Counted from the stretch's first letter, positions 43,348 to 53,305 are shown. The stretch: 64,000 nt of DNA from Actinomadura craniellae (GCF_003289645.1 NZ_QLYX01000014.1:62001-126000); one strand, 5' to 3'. Numbers and translations: made by a program. Notes: generated by a model from the letters alone, not told the origin.

Positions 43348-46300
43348 TCAGTCCCCCGTGGGCAACGTGGCGGCGGTGACCAGGGTGCGGATGGCACCGA
43401 GGGCGACCGACAGGGTGGCCAGGTCGAAGCTCTCGCTCTCCCAGATCTCGGTGAGGGTCTGGCGGGCGCGTAGCATCGCGGCCTCGTTCTTCTCCGACCA
43501 GACGAGCAGCCGCTTCTCCGGGCCGGCCCCGGGCGGGCTGCTGGCCAGCACGTCGCGGGTGAGCGCGGCGTGCGCCGCGTACAGGTCGTCGCGGAGCGCC
43601 GCGCGGGCCATCGACCGCCAGCGGTCGTCGCGCGGCAGCTCGATCACCCGCTCGCGGATCCGGGTCAGCTGCAACCGGTCGGCCAGGTCGAAGTAGACGT
43701 CGGCGACCTCCTCGACCGGCCGCCCGCTCGACTGCGCGATCTCCACCAGATCGAAGGCGGAGAAGGCCGGCACCATCATGGCCACCCGCTCGGCGAGCTC
43801 GCCGGGCACCCCGCGCTCCACGAAGCCCTCCCGCCGGCTGGTGAAGCCCTCCAGGTCGAGGCCGGTCAGCACCTTGGGCAGTTGCGCGGTGAGCGCGACG
43901 GCGCCGGTGGAGAAGAAGTCGATGGTGCTGCGGATGTCGAACGGCGGGCGCCGGTTGTGCAGCAGCCAGCGGGCCCCGCGCTCGGTCAGCTTGCGCGACT
44001 CCAGCAGCAGCGCCGTCCGGGTGGCCTGGTCGACGCTCGGCGGCAGTTCCTCGACCGACCGCCAGAACCGCGGCATGTCGAAGACCTCACGGGTGACCAG
44101 GTAGGCCCGCGCGATGTCCGGGGTGGAAGCCCCGGTCTCCTCGTTGGCCCGGTAGGTGAAGGACAGCCCGCTGTTGTTGACCAGGTCGTTCACCACGCTG
44201 GTGGTGATGATCTCGCGGCGCAGCGGGTGCCGGTCCATGTACGGCAGGAACCGCTCGCGCAACGGGGTCGGGAAGTACCCCGCCAGCCACTCCTCCAGGT
44301 AGGGGTCGTCGGGCAGGTCGGAGGAGACCAGGTCGTCGTCGAGGGTCAGCTTGGCGTACGCCAGCAGCACCGCGAACTCCGGCCCGGTCAGCCCCAGCCG
44401 GCCCTGCCGCCGCTCGGCCAGCGCCTTGTCGTCGGGCAGGAACTCCAGCCGCCGCTTGAGCCGGCCCGAGCGCTCCAGCTTGCGCATCATCCGCGAGTGG
44501 ACGTGCAGCATGTCCGCGGCCTGGGCCCGGGCGGCGCCCAGCACCAGGTTCTGCGCGTGGTTGTCGCGCAGCACCAGCTCACCGACCTCGTCGGTCATCT
44601 CGCCCAGCAGGACGTCGCGCTGCTCGCCGGTCAGCCCGCCGTCGCGGACCACCTGGTCGAGCAGGATCTTGATGTTGACCTCGTGGTCGGACGCGTCCAC
44701 CCCGCCCGAGTTGTCGATGAAGTCGGTGTTGATCAGGCCGCCGGTGCGGGCGAACTCGATCCGGCCGAGCTGGGTGAGACCCAGGTTGCCGCCCTCGCCG
44801 ACCACCTTGCACCGCAGCTCGGCGCCGTCCACCCGGACCGGGTCGTTGGCCTTGTCGCCCACGTCGGCGTTGTTCTCGACCAAAGCCTTCACGTAGGTGC
44901 CGATGCCGCCGTTCCACAGCAGGTCCACCGGGGAGCGCAGGATGGCGCGGATCAGCTCGTAGGGGGGCAGCGCGGCGACGGCGCCGTCGATGCCCAGCGC
45001 CGCGCGCATCTGGGGGGTGATCCGGACGGACTTGGCGGTGCGCGGGAAGACCCCGCCGCCGGCCGAGATCAGGTCGGTGTCGTAGTCGGCCCAGGAACTG
45101 CGGGGCAGCCCGAACATCCGCTGCCGCTCCCGGAACGACCGCGCCGGGTCGGGGTCCGGGTCGATGAAGATGTGCCGGTGGTCGAAGGCCGCGACCAGCT
45201 TGATGTGCTCCGACAGGAGCATCCCGTTGCCGAACACGTCACCGGACATGTCGCCGACACCGACCACGGTGAAGTCGTCGCGCTGCACGTCCTTGCCGAG
45301 CGCGCGGAAGTGGTACTTCACCGACTCCCAGCCGCCCCGGGCGGTGATACCCATCGCCTTGTGGTCGTAGCCGACCGAGCCGCCGGAGGCGAACGCGTCG
45401 CCCAGCCAGAACCCGTAGGACGCGGCGACCTCGTTGGCGATGTCGGAGAAGGTGGCGGTGCCCTTGTCCGCGGCCACCACCAGGTACGGGTCGTCGCCGT
45501 CGTGACGCACCACGTCCGGCGGCGGTACCACCTTGCCGTCGACGAGGTTGTCGGTGATGTCGAGCAGGCCGCTGATGAACTCGCGGTAGCACTCGATCCC
45601 GGCGGCGAGGAACGCGTCGCGGTAGGCGCTCATGGCCGCCGCGGACCTGTCGTCCGGGCCGCGCTCGGGCGGGACCGGCAGCCGCTTGCCGACGAACCCG
45701 CCCTTGGCCCCGGCCGGGACGATCACGGTGTTCTTGACCGCCTGGGCCTTGGCCAGGCCGAGGATCTCGGTGCGGAAGTCCTCCCGGCGGTCGGACCAGC
45801 GCAACCCGCCGCGGGCCACCGAGCCGAACCGCAGGTGCACGCCCTCCACCCGCGGCGAGTAGACGAAGATCTCGAACTTGGGCCGGGGCTGCGGCAGCTC
45901 CGGGATCCGCTCCGGATCGAACTTCAGCGACAGGTAGGGCTTGCGCTGGAAGTAGTTGGTGCGCAGGGTCGCGGTGATCAGTTCCAGGTAGGCCCGCAGG
46001 ATGCGGTCCTCGTCGAGGCTGGCGACCTCGTCCAGCCTGCCGGCGATCTCCTCGATGATCCCGGCGCTGCGCTCGTCCTCGCCGCCGGTCAGCGTGGGGT
46101 CCAGCCGGGACTCCCACAGCCGCACCAGCAACCGGGTGATCGCGTCGTTGCGCAGCAGCACCTGCTCGATGTAGCGCTTGCTGAACGTGATGCCGGCCTG
46201 CCGCAGGTACATGGCGTACGCGCGCAGCACCATCGTCTCGCGCCAGGTCAGCCCGACGTGCAGCACCAGCGCGTTGAAGCCGTCGTTCTCGATCTCGTCG

Positions 46301-48201
46301 CGCCACAGCGCGTTGAACGCGTCCTCGAACAGCGCCTCGACGTCGCTCTCGGGCACCACCGCGGACGGCTCGTGACGCAGGCCCAGGTCGTAGATCCAGG
46401 CCCGGCGCCGGCCGACCGCCCCGATCTCGTACGGCCGCTCGTCGATCACCTCCACGCCCATGTTGTGCAGCAGCGGCAGCACGTGCGACAGGGAGATCGG
46501 CGGGCCGAGCCGGTAGATCTTCAGCCGCCGCTCGCCCGGGCCGGCGCCGTAGGGCTCGTACAGGTCGATGCTGATCTCGCCGTCCTCGGCGAGGGCGTCG
46601 ATCCGGCTCAGGTCGGCCACCGCGGTCTCGGCCGGGAAGTCGGCCTTGTACCCCTCGGGGAACGCGTCGCCGTACCGCCGGGACAGCTCGCCCGCCCGGC
46701 CCCGGCCGAACCGCTCGACGATCGCGTCGGCCAGGTCGTCGGCCCAGGACCGGGTGGTGGCCGCGAGCCGGCGCTCCAGCTCGTCGACGTCGACGGCGGG
46801 GAGCTGCGTGCCGCGCCGGCCGCGCACCACCACGTGCAGCCGGGCCAGGTTGGCGTCGGAGACCATCGCGCTGTAGTCGACGGCGACCCCGTCGAACGCC
46901 TGGCGCAGGATCTCCTGGATGCGCAGCCGGACCTGGGTGGTGTAACGGTCACGCGGCAGGTAGATCAGGCACGACATGTAGCGGCCGTACTCGTCCTTGC
47001 GCAGGAACAGCCGGAGCTGGCGGCGGTCGCGCAGCCGCAGCACGCCGACCGCGATCGGGAGCAGGTCGCCAACCGAGATCTGGAACAGCTCGTCGCGCGG
47101 GTACGACTCGAGGATCTCGATGAGGTCCTGCCCGTCGTGGCTCTCGGGGGTGAACCCGCCCCGGTCGATGACCTCGTCGAGCTTGCGCTTGAGCACCGGG
47201 ATGTGCGAGATGGACTCGCTGTAGGCGACGTGCGTGAACAGGCCGAGGAACCGCCGCTCCCCCACCACCTCGCCGGTCTCGTCGAACCGCTTGACGCCGA
47301 TGTAGTCGAGGTAGTGCGGGCGGTGCACCGTCGAGCGGGAGTTGGCCTTGGTCAGGATGAGCAGCCGCCGCTCGCGCGCCTTGGCCCGCGCCTCGGGCGG
47401 CAGCGCGGCGAAGCTGCCGGACTCGCGGGTGTCGGGGCGCAGCAGGCCCAGCCCGGTGCCGGGCACCGGGCGCAGCGCCGAACCGTCCTCGCTGAGCACG
47501 TAGTCGCGGTAGCCCAGGAAGATGAAGTGGCCGTCGGCGAGCCAGTCGAGCATCTCGATGCCGTCCGCGAGCTCCTTGGCCGGCAGCGCCGGCGGGTGCT
47601 CGGAGATCTCCATCGCGATCGCGCCGGCCAGCGAGCGCATCTTCGCCTCGTCCTCGACGGCGGCGCGCAGGTCCTGGAGCACGTCCTGGAGGCCGATCTC
47701 CAGCCGGGCCAGGACCGCCGGGTCGTCGACCCGGTCGATCTCGATGTGCAGCCACGCCTCATCGAGGTCACCGGAGTCGTCGCGGTTGCCGCGGAACGCC
47801 CGCAGCCGGCCCGCCACGTCGCGGTCGACGCCGATCAGTGGGTGGACGACCAGGTAGGTGTTCACCACCTGGCGGGTCAGCTCCATCGTCGCGGTGTCGA
47901 CCAGGTACGGCATGTCGTCGGTGACGATCTGGACCACGGTCCGGTCGTCGCACTCCCAGCCGTCCTCGGCCCGGCCGGGGTTGAACACGTGGACCTTGGC
48001 CCTGCCCTGCGGGCGTTCCTGCGCGAGCCGCCGGTTCGCCAGCGCGGGACCGCGCACCCCTTCCTCGTCGCGGCCGACCAGATCCTCCGGCGCGACGTGC
48101 CGGTAGTAGACCTGGAAGAAGGCCAGCGCGTCCTCGAGGTCGCTGTCCGCCGCAGCCCGGCGTAGCAGATCTTCCTTCGCCCGTTCGAGTTCGCCGCTCA
48201 T
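43348..48201 (-). CDS. gdh: NAD-dependent glutamate dehydrogenase, large (180-kDa) type
   Basis: 1617 residues from the ATG at 48201 (MSGELERAKEDLLRR); the frame is open for 25 codons more without support. L-glutamate + NAD+ gives 2-oxoglutarate + NH4+ + NADH, mainly catabolic. The N-terminal 700 residues carry ACT-like regulatory domains (PYLVDTATMELTRQ, GHFIFLGYRDYVLSEDG). The catalytic core lies around 790-1150: RFGSVARGGLRWSDRREDFR, VPAGAKGGFVGKRLP with the catalytic Lys, ASGGSVGYDHKAMGITARGG. The Rossmann part follows (VGVGDMSGDVFGNGMLLSEH). Length is the family's usual 1500-1650. Mycobacterial homologues are held off by phosphorylated GarA; a similar input from the kinases next door is only a suggestion. 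Confidence 0.96.
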   Translation of the reverse strand: MSGELERAKEDLLRRAAADSDLEDALAFFQVYYRHVAPEDLVGRDEEGVRGPALANRRLAQERPQGRAKVHVFNPGRAEDGWECDDRTVVQIVTDDMPYLVDTATMELTRQVVNTYLVVHPLIGVDRDVAGRLRAFRGNRDDSGDLDEAWLHIEIDRVDDPAVLARLEIGLQDVLQDLRAAVEDEAKMRSLAGAIAMEISEHPPALPAKELADGIEMLDWLADGHFIFLGYRDYVLSEDGSALRPVPGTGLGLLRPDTRESGSFAALPPEARAKARERRLLILTKANSRSTVHRPHYLDYIGVKRFDETGEVVGERRFLGLFTHVAYSESISHIPVLKRKLDEVIDRGGFTPESHDGQDLIEILESYPRDELFQISVGDLLPIAVGVLRLRDRRQLRLFLRKDEYGRYMSCLIYLPRDRYTTQVRLRIQEILRQAFDGVAVDYSAMVSDANLARLHVVVRGRRGTQLPAVDVDELERRLAATTRSWADDLADAIVERFGRGRAGELSRRYGDAFPEGYKADFPAETAVADLSRIDALAEDGEISIDLYEPYGAGPGERRLKIYRLGPPISLSHVLPLLHNMGVEVIDERPYEIGAVGRRRAWIYDLGLRHEPSAVVPESDVEALFEDAFNALWRDEIENDGFNALVLHVGLTWRETMVLRAYAMYLRQAGITFSKRYIEQVLLRNDAITRLLVRLWESRLDPTLTGGEDERSAGIIEEIAGRLDEVASLDEDRILRAYLELITATLRTNYFQRKPYLSLKFDPERIPELPQPRPKFEIFVYSPRVEGVHLRFGSVARGGLRWSDRREDFRTEILGLAKAQAVKNTVIVPAGAKGGFVGKRLPVPPERGPDDRSAAAMSAYRDAFLAAGIECYREFISGLLDITDNLVDGKVVPPPDVVRHDGDDPYLVVAADKGTATFSDIANEVAASYGFWLGDAFASGGSVGYDHKAMGITARGGWESVKYHFRALGKDVQRDDFTVVGVGDMSGDVFGNGMLLSEHIKLVAAFDHRHIFIDPDPDPARSFRERQRMFGLPRSSWADYDTDLISAGGGVFPRTAKSVRITPQMRAALGIDGAVAALPPYELIRAILRSPVDLLWNGGIGTYVKALVENNADVGDKANDPVRVDGAELRCKVVGEGGNLGLTQLGRIEFARTGGLINTDFIDNSGGVDASDHEVNIKILLDQVVRDGGLTGEQRDVLLGEMTDEVGELVLRDNHAQNLVLGAARAQAADMLHVHSRMMRKLERSGRLKRRLEFLPDDKALAERRQGRLGLTGPEFAVLLAYAKLTLDDDLVSSDLPDDPYLEEWLAGYFPTPLRERFLPYMDRHPLRREIITTSVVNDLVNNSGLSFTYRANEETGASTPDIARAYLVTREVFDMPRFWRSVEELPPSVDQATRTALLLESRKLTERGARWLLHNRRPPFDIRSTIDFFSTGAVALTAQLPKVLTGLDLEGFTSRREGFVERGVPGELAERVAMMVPAFSAFDLVEIAQSSGRPVEEVADVYFDLADRLQLTRIRERVIELPRDDRWRSMARAALRDDLYAAHAALTRDVLASSPPGAGPEKRLLVWSEKNEAAMLRARQTLTEIWESESFDLATLSVALGAIRTLVTAATLPTGD

Positions 48202-48359
48202 GCCCCGTGCCCGTCGGCTTGCCGCATCGTCGGACCCATAACGCTCATGGACTCCCCTGAGAACCCCGTGCCACACCTTTGTAGCCCGCTCACTGCGCCA
48301 GAGTAACGAGGAAAGCCCGCTCTGCCGACCCGATCGGATCAGTCTCCGCCCGCCCTATA

Positions 48360-49685
48360 TCAGCCGGATCCGCTGGCCGCGGGCTCGCTCGGCTCGCCGG
48401 TGGCCGGCCCCGTCGGGGGGTCGGAGGGATGCTCGGACGGCGGGTCGCTGGGAACGGGCGGCGCGCTGCCGGACGGCTGGGCCGAAGGCCAGGGCGTCAT
48501 GGGGGTGCGCACCGCGCCCGGGCTGGGCGTCGGAGAGGTGCTGGGCCAGCGGCGGGCCCGCGGGGGCGCCGAGATGCGGTGGGCGGGTGTGGGGCCGGTG
48601 CTCTCGGCCGGCGGGTCGGCGATCTCGCCGAGCCGGCCGCCCGGCAGGGGCTGCCCGCCGCCGCTCAGCGCGTACAGCCCGCCGGCCAGGCCGAGCGCCG
48701 CCACCAGGACCGCGATGCCGGCCAGCACGGCGCTCCGCCGCCCGCCGGGCCGCGGCTCGGGCCGGCCCTCCGGTGCGGTGACCGTGGACAGGCCCCGGGT
48801 GAGCGTCGCGTCGCCGGTGAGTTCGGCGGCCACCTCGCTGCCGGCGGTGAGGATCTCGGCGGCCGGCCGGTCCCGGGGCTCCTCGTCGTGGCCCAGCAGG
48901 CGCATCAGCACCCGGCGGGCGTCGGGCCGCAGGGCGGGGTCCTTGGCCAGGCAGTCGGTGACCAGGGTGCGCAGCGGCCCCTGGAGGTCGCCGAGGTCCG
49001 GTTTCTCGTGCAGCACGCGGTTGATCACCGCGGGGATGGTGTCCTGGCCGAACGGGGGGCGGCCGCAGGACGCGAAGACCATGGTGGCGGCCCAGCAGAA
49101 CACGTCCGCGGCCGTGCCGACCTCGTGCCCCTGCAACTGTTCCGGCGCCATGTAGGCCGGGGTGCCGATCACCCGGCTCGTCACCGTGGCCGTCCCGCTG
49201 ACCGCCCGCGCCACCCCGAAGTCGATCACCCGGGGGCCGTCCGGGCCGATCAGCACGTTGTGCGGCTTGAAGTCGCGGTGCATGACATCGGCCTGGTGGA
49301 TCGAGACCAGCGCGGTCGCCGTGCCCACGGCCAGCCGGTCGAGCGCGGCGGCGGTCAGCGGGCCCTGGTCCTGGACGAGTTTGTTGAGCGACGGGCCCGG
49401 GACGTACTCGCTCGCGATGTAGGGCCGGTCTCCGGTCGCGTCGGCGTCGATGATCGCGGCGGTGCAGAACGGGGCGACCCGCTTCGCCACCTCGATCTCG
49501 CGGATGAACCTCGCCCGGGCGCTCTCGTCCGCGGTCAGTTCCGCGTGCAGGAGCTTGACCGCCGCCTGCCGATCACCGTTCCGGGCCAGGAAGACCGTGC
49601 CCTGCCCGCCCGAGCCGAGCCTGCCGACCAGTTCATACGGACCAAGGCGCTCCGGGTCACCGGACCGCAGAGCCCCCGCCTCCAT
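48360..49685 (-). CDS. Ser/Thr protein kinase, single-pass (first of tandem pair)
   Basis: 441 residues. Kinase domain about 15-265: glycine loop GSGGQGTVFLA, ATP Lys in AAVKLL, catalytic loop MHRDFKPHNVL (Phe in place of the usual Leu), DFG in VIDFGVARA, APE in YMAPEQLQG. A membrane helix about 320-342 (SAVLAGIAVLVAALGLAGGL) leads to an outer part of 100 residues, proline/serine-rich and disordered, with no PASTA domains. Kinase of PknD/AfsK-like actinomycete type. 126 bases downstream of a second kinase of similar design, so probably a duplication. Confidence 0.93.
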   Translation of the reverse strand: MEAGALRSGDPERLGPYELVGRLGSGGQGTVFLARNGDRQAAVKLLHAELTADESARARFIREIEVAKRVAPFCTAAIIDADATGDRPYIASEYVPGPSLNKLVQDQGPLTAAALDRLAVGTATALVSIHQADVMHRDFKPHNVLIGPDGPRVIDFGVARAVSGTATVTSRVIGTPAYMAPEQLQGHEVGTAADVFCWAATMVFASCGRPPFGQDTIPAVINRVLHEKPDLGDLQGPLRTLVTDCLAKDPALRPDARRVLMRLLGHDEEPRDRPAAEILTAGSEVAAELTGDATLTRGLSTVTAPEGRPEPRPGGRRSAVLAGIAVLVAALGLAGGLYALSGGGQPLPGGRLGEIADPPAESTGPTPAHRISAPPRARRWPSTSPTPSPGAVRTPMTPWPSAQPSGSAPPVPSDPPSEHPSDPPTGPATGEPSEPAASGSG

Positions 49686-49811
49686 GCACCGACCGTCCTT
49701 TCTCTCCCTCGTCCCGACGTTCCGAGGTTGAGATCGTACGGTGCTTCACCGTCCGTCACCCGACAGTCGCGGGAACCGGTTCGGCGTGTCAGCCCGCGCT
49801 CCACCTGCCGA

Positions 49812-51347
49812 TCAGTCGTCGTCGCACCCCGTGAAACCGCACTCCGGGGGCTGCACCGGGTCGGGGTCGCCGCCGTGCGGGTTCGGGGCGTGGGTGGTGG
49901 GCGGCGGGGTCGGGTGATGGCTGGTGGTGCCGCTCGGCTGGTGGGTGGGGGGCTTCGACGGCTGGTGACCGCCCGGGTTCCAGCCGCCGGTGCCGGGGGA
50001 CACCCCGCCCGTCCCGCCGGACGGAGCGGTGGAGGGGCTGCCGGAGGTGGTGAGGGGCCGGGAGGACACGCCGTCGGCCGGGCTCGCGTTCGAATACGCC
50101 GGGCCGCCGGTCACCGGGGCGTCCGACCGCACCCCGGCGGAGCTCCCGTTGCGGCTCGGCTGCACGGTCTTCGAGTCGGGGTCCGGCAGCAGCAGCACCA
50201 GCGCGACGATCGCGGCGGCGGCGGCCAGCCCGCCCGCGCCGGCCAGCACCGCGCGGCGCAGCGCGTCCTTCGGCCCGCCGCCGTTCCCGCCGGGCGCCGG
50301 CGCCGTCAGGTCGGCCGCGCCCGGCGCGGTCATCCCGGCCTGGTGGTGCGCCGCGACCTGCTCGATCCGCTCGGTCTGCCCGGCCGGCTGCGGGCCGGTC
50401 TCCCCGGCGACCGCGGCGCCGAGCAGCCCGAGGCCGGCCGGGGAGGGCAGGGGGGCCGCCAGGGTGGCACCCTGGGCGAGGATCTCGGTGCCGACCTCGG
50501 CCGGGGCCGCCGCCGGCACCGCTCCCTGCTGGCTGATGAGCCGGAACAGGATGTCGCGGGCGGTGGGCCGGCGGGCGGGGTCCTTGGCCAGGCAGTCGGC
50601 GACCAGGGTGCGCAGCGGGCCTTCGAGGTCGCCCAGGTCGGGCTCCATGTTCATGATGCGGTTGGCCACCAGCGGGATGGAGTCCTGACCGAACGGCGGG
50701 CGGCCGCTGGCCACGTAGGCGAGGGTGACGCCCCAGGCGAACACGTCCACGGCAGGCGTGACGCGGGCGCCGCTCAGCTGTTCCGGCGCCATGTAGGCGG
50801 GGGTGCCGACCACCCGGCTGGACAGCGTCGCGGCGCTGTCGAGGGCCTTGGCGATGCCGAAGTCGATCACTCGGGGGCCGTCCGGGGCGAGCAGCACGTT
50901 GGCCGGCTTGAGGTCGCGGTGGACGATGCCGGCCTGGTGGATGGCGACCAGCGCGGTGGCGGTACCGATGGCCAGCCGCTCCAGCGCCGCGCCGGACACC
51001 GGGCCGTTCTCCCGGACGAACTTCTGCAGGGACGGGCCGGGCACGTACTCGCTGACGATGTACGGGCGGGCGCCCTCGACGTCGGCGTCGAGCACCTGGG
51101 CGGCGCAGAACCGGGCCACCCGCATGGCCGCGCTCGCCTCGCGCACGAACCGCTCGCGGGCCAGCGTGTCGTCGGCCAGGTCGCCGTGCAGGAGCTTGAC
51201 CGCCACCTGCCGCCCGTCCGCGGCGCGGCCCAGGTAGACGGAGCCCTGGCCGCCGGTGCCGAGCCGTCCGATCAGTTCGTATGCGCCCAGCCGGCGGGGG
51301 TCGCCGGGCTGGAGTCGGTCCGCCGTGCTGTCGCCGGTCGCCGCCAT
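49812..51347 (-). CDS. Ser/Thr protein kinase, single-pass (second of tandem pair)
   Basis: 511 residues from the ATG at 51347 with AAGGGA 9 bases upstream; an in-frame TTG earlier is less likely. Kinase domain about 20-270 with GTGGQGSVYLG, VAVKLL, canonical VHRDLKPANVL, VIDFGIAKA and YMAPEQLSG. An Ala/Pro linker, a membrane helix about 375-395 (AVLAGAGGLAAAAAIVALVL) and a disordered outer tail rich in Pro, Thr, His and Gly that ends CGFTGCDDD, where two Cys could pair. No sensor domain seen. Confidence 0.93.
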   Translation of the reverse strand: MAATGDSTADRLQPGDPRRLGAYELIGRLGTGGQGSVYLGRAADGRQVAVKLLHGDLADDTLARERFVREASAAMRVARFCAAQVLDADVEGARPYIVSEYVPGPSLQKFVRENGPVSGAALERLAIGTATALVAIHQAGIVHRDLKPANVLLAPDGPRVIDFGIAKALDSAATLSSRVVGTPAYMAPEQLSGARVTPAVDVFAWGVTLAYVASGRPPFGQDSIPLVANRIMNMEPDLGDLEGPLRTLVADCLAKDPARRPTARDILFRLISQQGAVPAAAPAEVGTEILAQGATLAAPLPSPAGLGLLGAAVAGETGPQPAGQTERIEQVAAHHQAGMTAPGAADLTAPAPGGNGGGPKDALRRAVLAGAGGLAAAAAIVALVLLLPDPDSKTVQPSRNGSSAGVRSDAPVTGGPAYSNASPADGVSSRPLTTSGSPSTAPSGGTGGVSPGTGGWNPGGHQPSKPPTHQPSGTTSHHPTPPPTTHAPNPHGGDPDPVQPPECGFTGCDDD

Positions 51348-51610
51348 GACCGTTGGTCCCTTCAAGTCGTACGGGCCGCGGGGGGAGTTTCCCTGCCGGC
51401 CACACAGTGCTCAGATGCGGCCGGAGCCGCCCGGGTTCGGGGCCGCATCGGAGAATTTCGGGACGGAACGCCGCCGTACCTCTCGGCGGATTTCCCGAAA
51501 ACACCTATCCGGACCGCCGAATTGACCATTATTCCCGGGAGATCCTGCCACCCGACCACGCCATTGCCCGATACGAAGCGTGTAATCATACGAGCACGGG
51601 TAGTGACACG

Positions 51611-51629
51611 CCTAGTGATCATTACTAGG
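51611..51629 (+). promoter_or_regulatory. 19-bp operator-like palindrome before the NlpC/P60 gene
   Basis: CCTAGTGATCATTACTAGG, inverted repeat with eight of nine pairs matching, directly overlapping the ribosome site AGGAGG (51627-51632). AT-rich compared with the flanks. A repressor bound here would block translation initiation or promoter clearance of the hydrolase gene. Confidence 0.55.
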
Positions 51630-51641
51630 AGGAACGGACAG

Positions 51642-52970
51642 GTGTCTGTACCCTTAAAGGTCGCTTGTTGTGCGGCCACCATGACAATGGCACTGGCGTC
51701 CGCCGAGGTGCACGCCGCCCAGCCGGGCGAGCGTTCTCGGCAGCCCCAGGAGCCCGTCGTGGCCGGCCCGCACGGCACGACCCAAGAGAACCGGCCCGAT
51801 ACCGAACCACTAGGGCCGTCGACCCGGCAATCACGCAACGAAAGGCTGCTGCACGCACCGACCCGAGGCCGGTATTCGAGCCCGCCGGACCATCATCCGG
51901 CGGACCGCCAGGACCGACCGTCGGGCGAACCGAACAAACAGAGACCCGGGGCGGAACCCCGGGAGAAGCATCCGGAATTCACCCGAATTCCACCGCATCA
52001 ACTGAACATCAGGGGCGGACTCCCGCTTCTAGCGAAATTCTTCGAGAATCCGGAAAAACGACACCGCCGGCCGCATGCCACCCCGGACGACCATCCGGAC
52101 CGGGCCGGAACTCCGGATCACGGGCCGCACGCACCGGCCCGGCACGGCCCCGAACAGGGCCCGCCGCCACACACAGGGCGGCCCGAAGGCCCGCAGCCCG
52201 GGAAAGATCTCCCGGCGGGGCACCCGTCCACGGCAGGCCCGGACCGTTCCGGCCGGCCCGAAGGACGGCCCAATCTGACGGGTGCGCACGACCACTGGCA
52301 TCCGATGCTCGTCCCGTACCCGTTCCGCCCGCCGTTCCAGCCGCTGTTCCTGGGCGAATCCGCACCGCAGCGGCCACCGGCACCACATGCGGACGGGCAC
52401 GAAGGTCCACACCGGGACCGCCACGGCCACCACGGCCCCATGAGGGCCCGCCCGGCCGCGACTGCGGGGAAGCAGGTCGCGCACGAGCACGGGGTCGGCG
52501 CACAACCGGCCAGGGCACAGGCGGTCGAGATGCTCGCCGCCCAGGCCCAGGCGATCAGGGCAAGGCGGGCGAGCCGCAGGGCCGAACTCTTCTCCGAGTG
52601 GGAACGCAGGGCCGACCAGGCGGTGTCGTTCGCCCTGGCCCAGCGCGGTAAGCCCTATGTGTGGGGCGGCACCGGGCAGCCCGGCTTCGACTGCTCGGGC
52701 TTGGTCCACACGGCCTGGCGAAAAGCCGGGGTGAGCATTCCTCGCGTGTCCCACTCCCAGCTCCGGGGCATCCGCAAGCACGTCGACAAGGACGAGCTGC
52801 GCCCGGGTGACCTGGTCTTCTTCAGGGGCGGCGGCCACGTCGGCATGTACGTCGGCGATGGCAAGTACGTGCACGCGCCGCACTCGGGGCGCACGGTCTC
52901 GGTCGAGAAGCTCGACGACCGGAGCAACTTCGTCGGGGCCGTCCGCCCCGGCTGGCCGGCCGAACTCTGA
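51642..52970 (+). CDS. Secreted NlpC/P60 peptidoglycan hydrolase with His/Pro-rich region
   Basis: 442 residues from the GTG at 51642, with AGGAGG 9 bases upstream. Signal peptide MSVPLKVACCAATMTMALAS-AEVHA. Residues about 30-265 are low-complexity, rich in Pro, His, Arg and Gly (HADGHEGPHRDRHGHHGPM), possibly metal- or wall-binding. A short helical stretch (QAVEMLAAQAQAIRARRASR) leads to the catalytic domain about 325-442: Cys351 in FDCSG, His399 in GGHVGMYVG, and His411 in YVHAP as third residue. Cuts D-Glu/meso-DAP bonds in wall peptides. Divergent from two kinases that may sense wall fragments. Confidence 0.92.
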   Translation: MSVPLKVACCAATMTMALASAEVHAAQPGERSRQPQEPVVAGPHGTTQENRPDTEPLGPSTRQSRNERLLHAPTRGRYSSPPDHHPADRQDRPSGEPNKQRPGAEPREKHPEFTRIPPHQLNIRGGLPLLAKFFENPEKRHRRPHATPDDHPDRAGTPDHGPHAPARHGPEQGPPPHTGRPEGPQPGKDLPAGHPSTAGPDRSGRPEGRPNLTGAHDHWHPMLVPYPFRPPFQPLFLGESAPQRPPAPHADGHEGPHRDRHGHHGPMRARPAATAGKQVAHEHGVGAQPARAQAVEMLAAQAQAIRARRASRRAELFSEWERRADQAVSFALAQRGKPYVWGGTGQPGFDCSGLVHTAWRKAGVSIPRVSHSQLRGIRKHVDKDELRPGDLVFFRGGGHVGMYVGDGKYVHAPHSGRTVSVEKLDDRSNFVGAVRPGWPAEL

Positions 52971-53305
52971 GTTCGCGACCGGCCCAGGTGATCCTTCGAA
53001 CGCTTCTGGCGGTGACCCCTGCCCGGACGTTCGGAGGATCGCCGGCCCCCGCCCGCGATCCTGCGGTCTCAGGCTAGATGATCCGGGCGGGGAGAAGGTC
53101 GCGATGCGCAGAAATTGACCGAATGCGGCGACTCCCGGCGATCGTGGCCGGCCCGGTTCTAGCCTGTTCGGCATGGAAATCGCGGGTCCGACCATAACGG
53201 CCGCCGGCCATTCCGGCGGGCCGCCCGGTTCTTGCCGTCCCCTGCCCGTGAACCGGTCAGGGAGAACGGCCCCGTTCGGACCGGAGACCGGAGGCTGACG
53301 ACCCG
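52971..53305. other. Intergenic region between hydrolase and TIR genes
   Basis: 335 bases: the terminator at 52987-53043, then about 260 bases holding the promoter of the TIR gene, whose ribosome site GGAGG is at 53290-53294. No other gene or RNA recognised. Confidence 0.5.
52987..53043 (+). terminator. Hairpin after the NlpC/P60 gene
   Basis: Arms GGTGATCCTTCGAACG (52987-53002) and CGTTCGGAGGATCGCC (53028-53043) pair over 16 bases with two G-U/mismatch positions and a 25-base loop, 17 bases after the stop. Confidence 0.6.

Noticed and set aside
43570-48165. Open frame of 1531 codons opposite the glutamate dehydrogenase
   Set aside because: Shadow of a well-supported gene caused by high GC at third positions; sequence is His/Val/Gln/Gly-biased without motifs.
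51370-51641. c-di-AMP (ydaO) riboswitch before the wall hydrolase, as found with many actinomycete hydrolases
   Set aside because: I could not find the conserved ydaO core blocks in this leader; only a palindrome at the ribosome site is clear.
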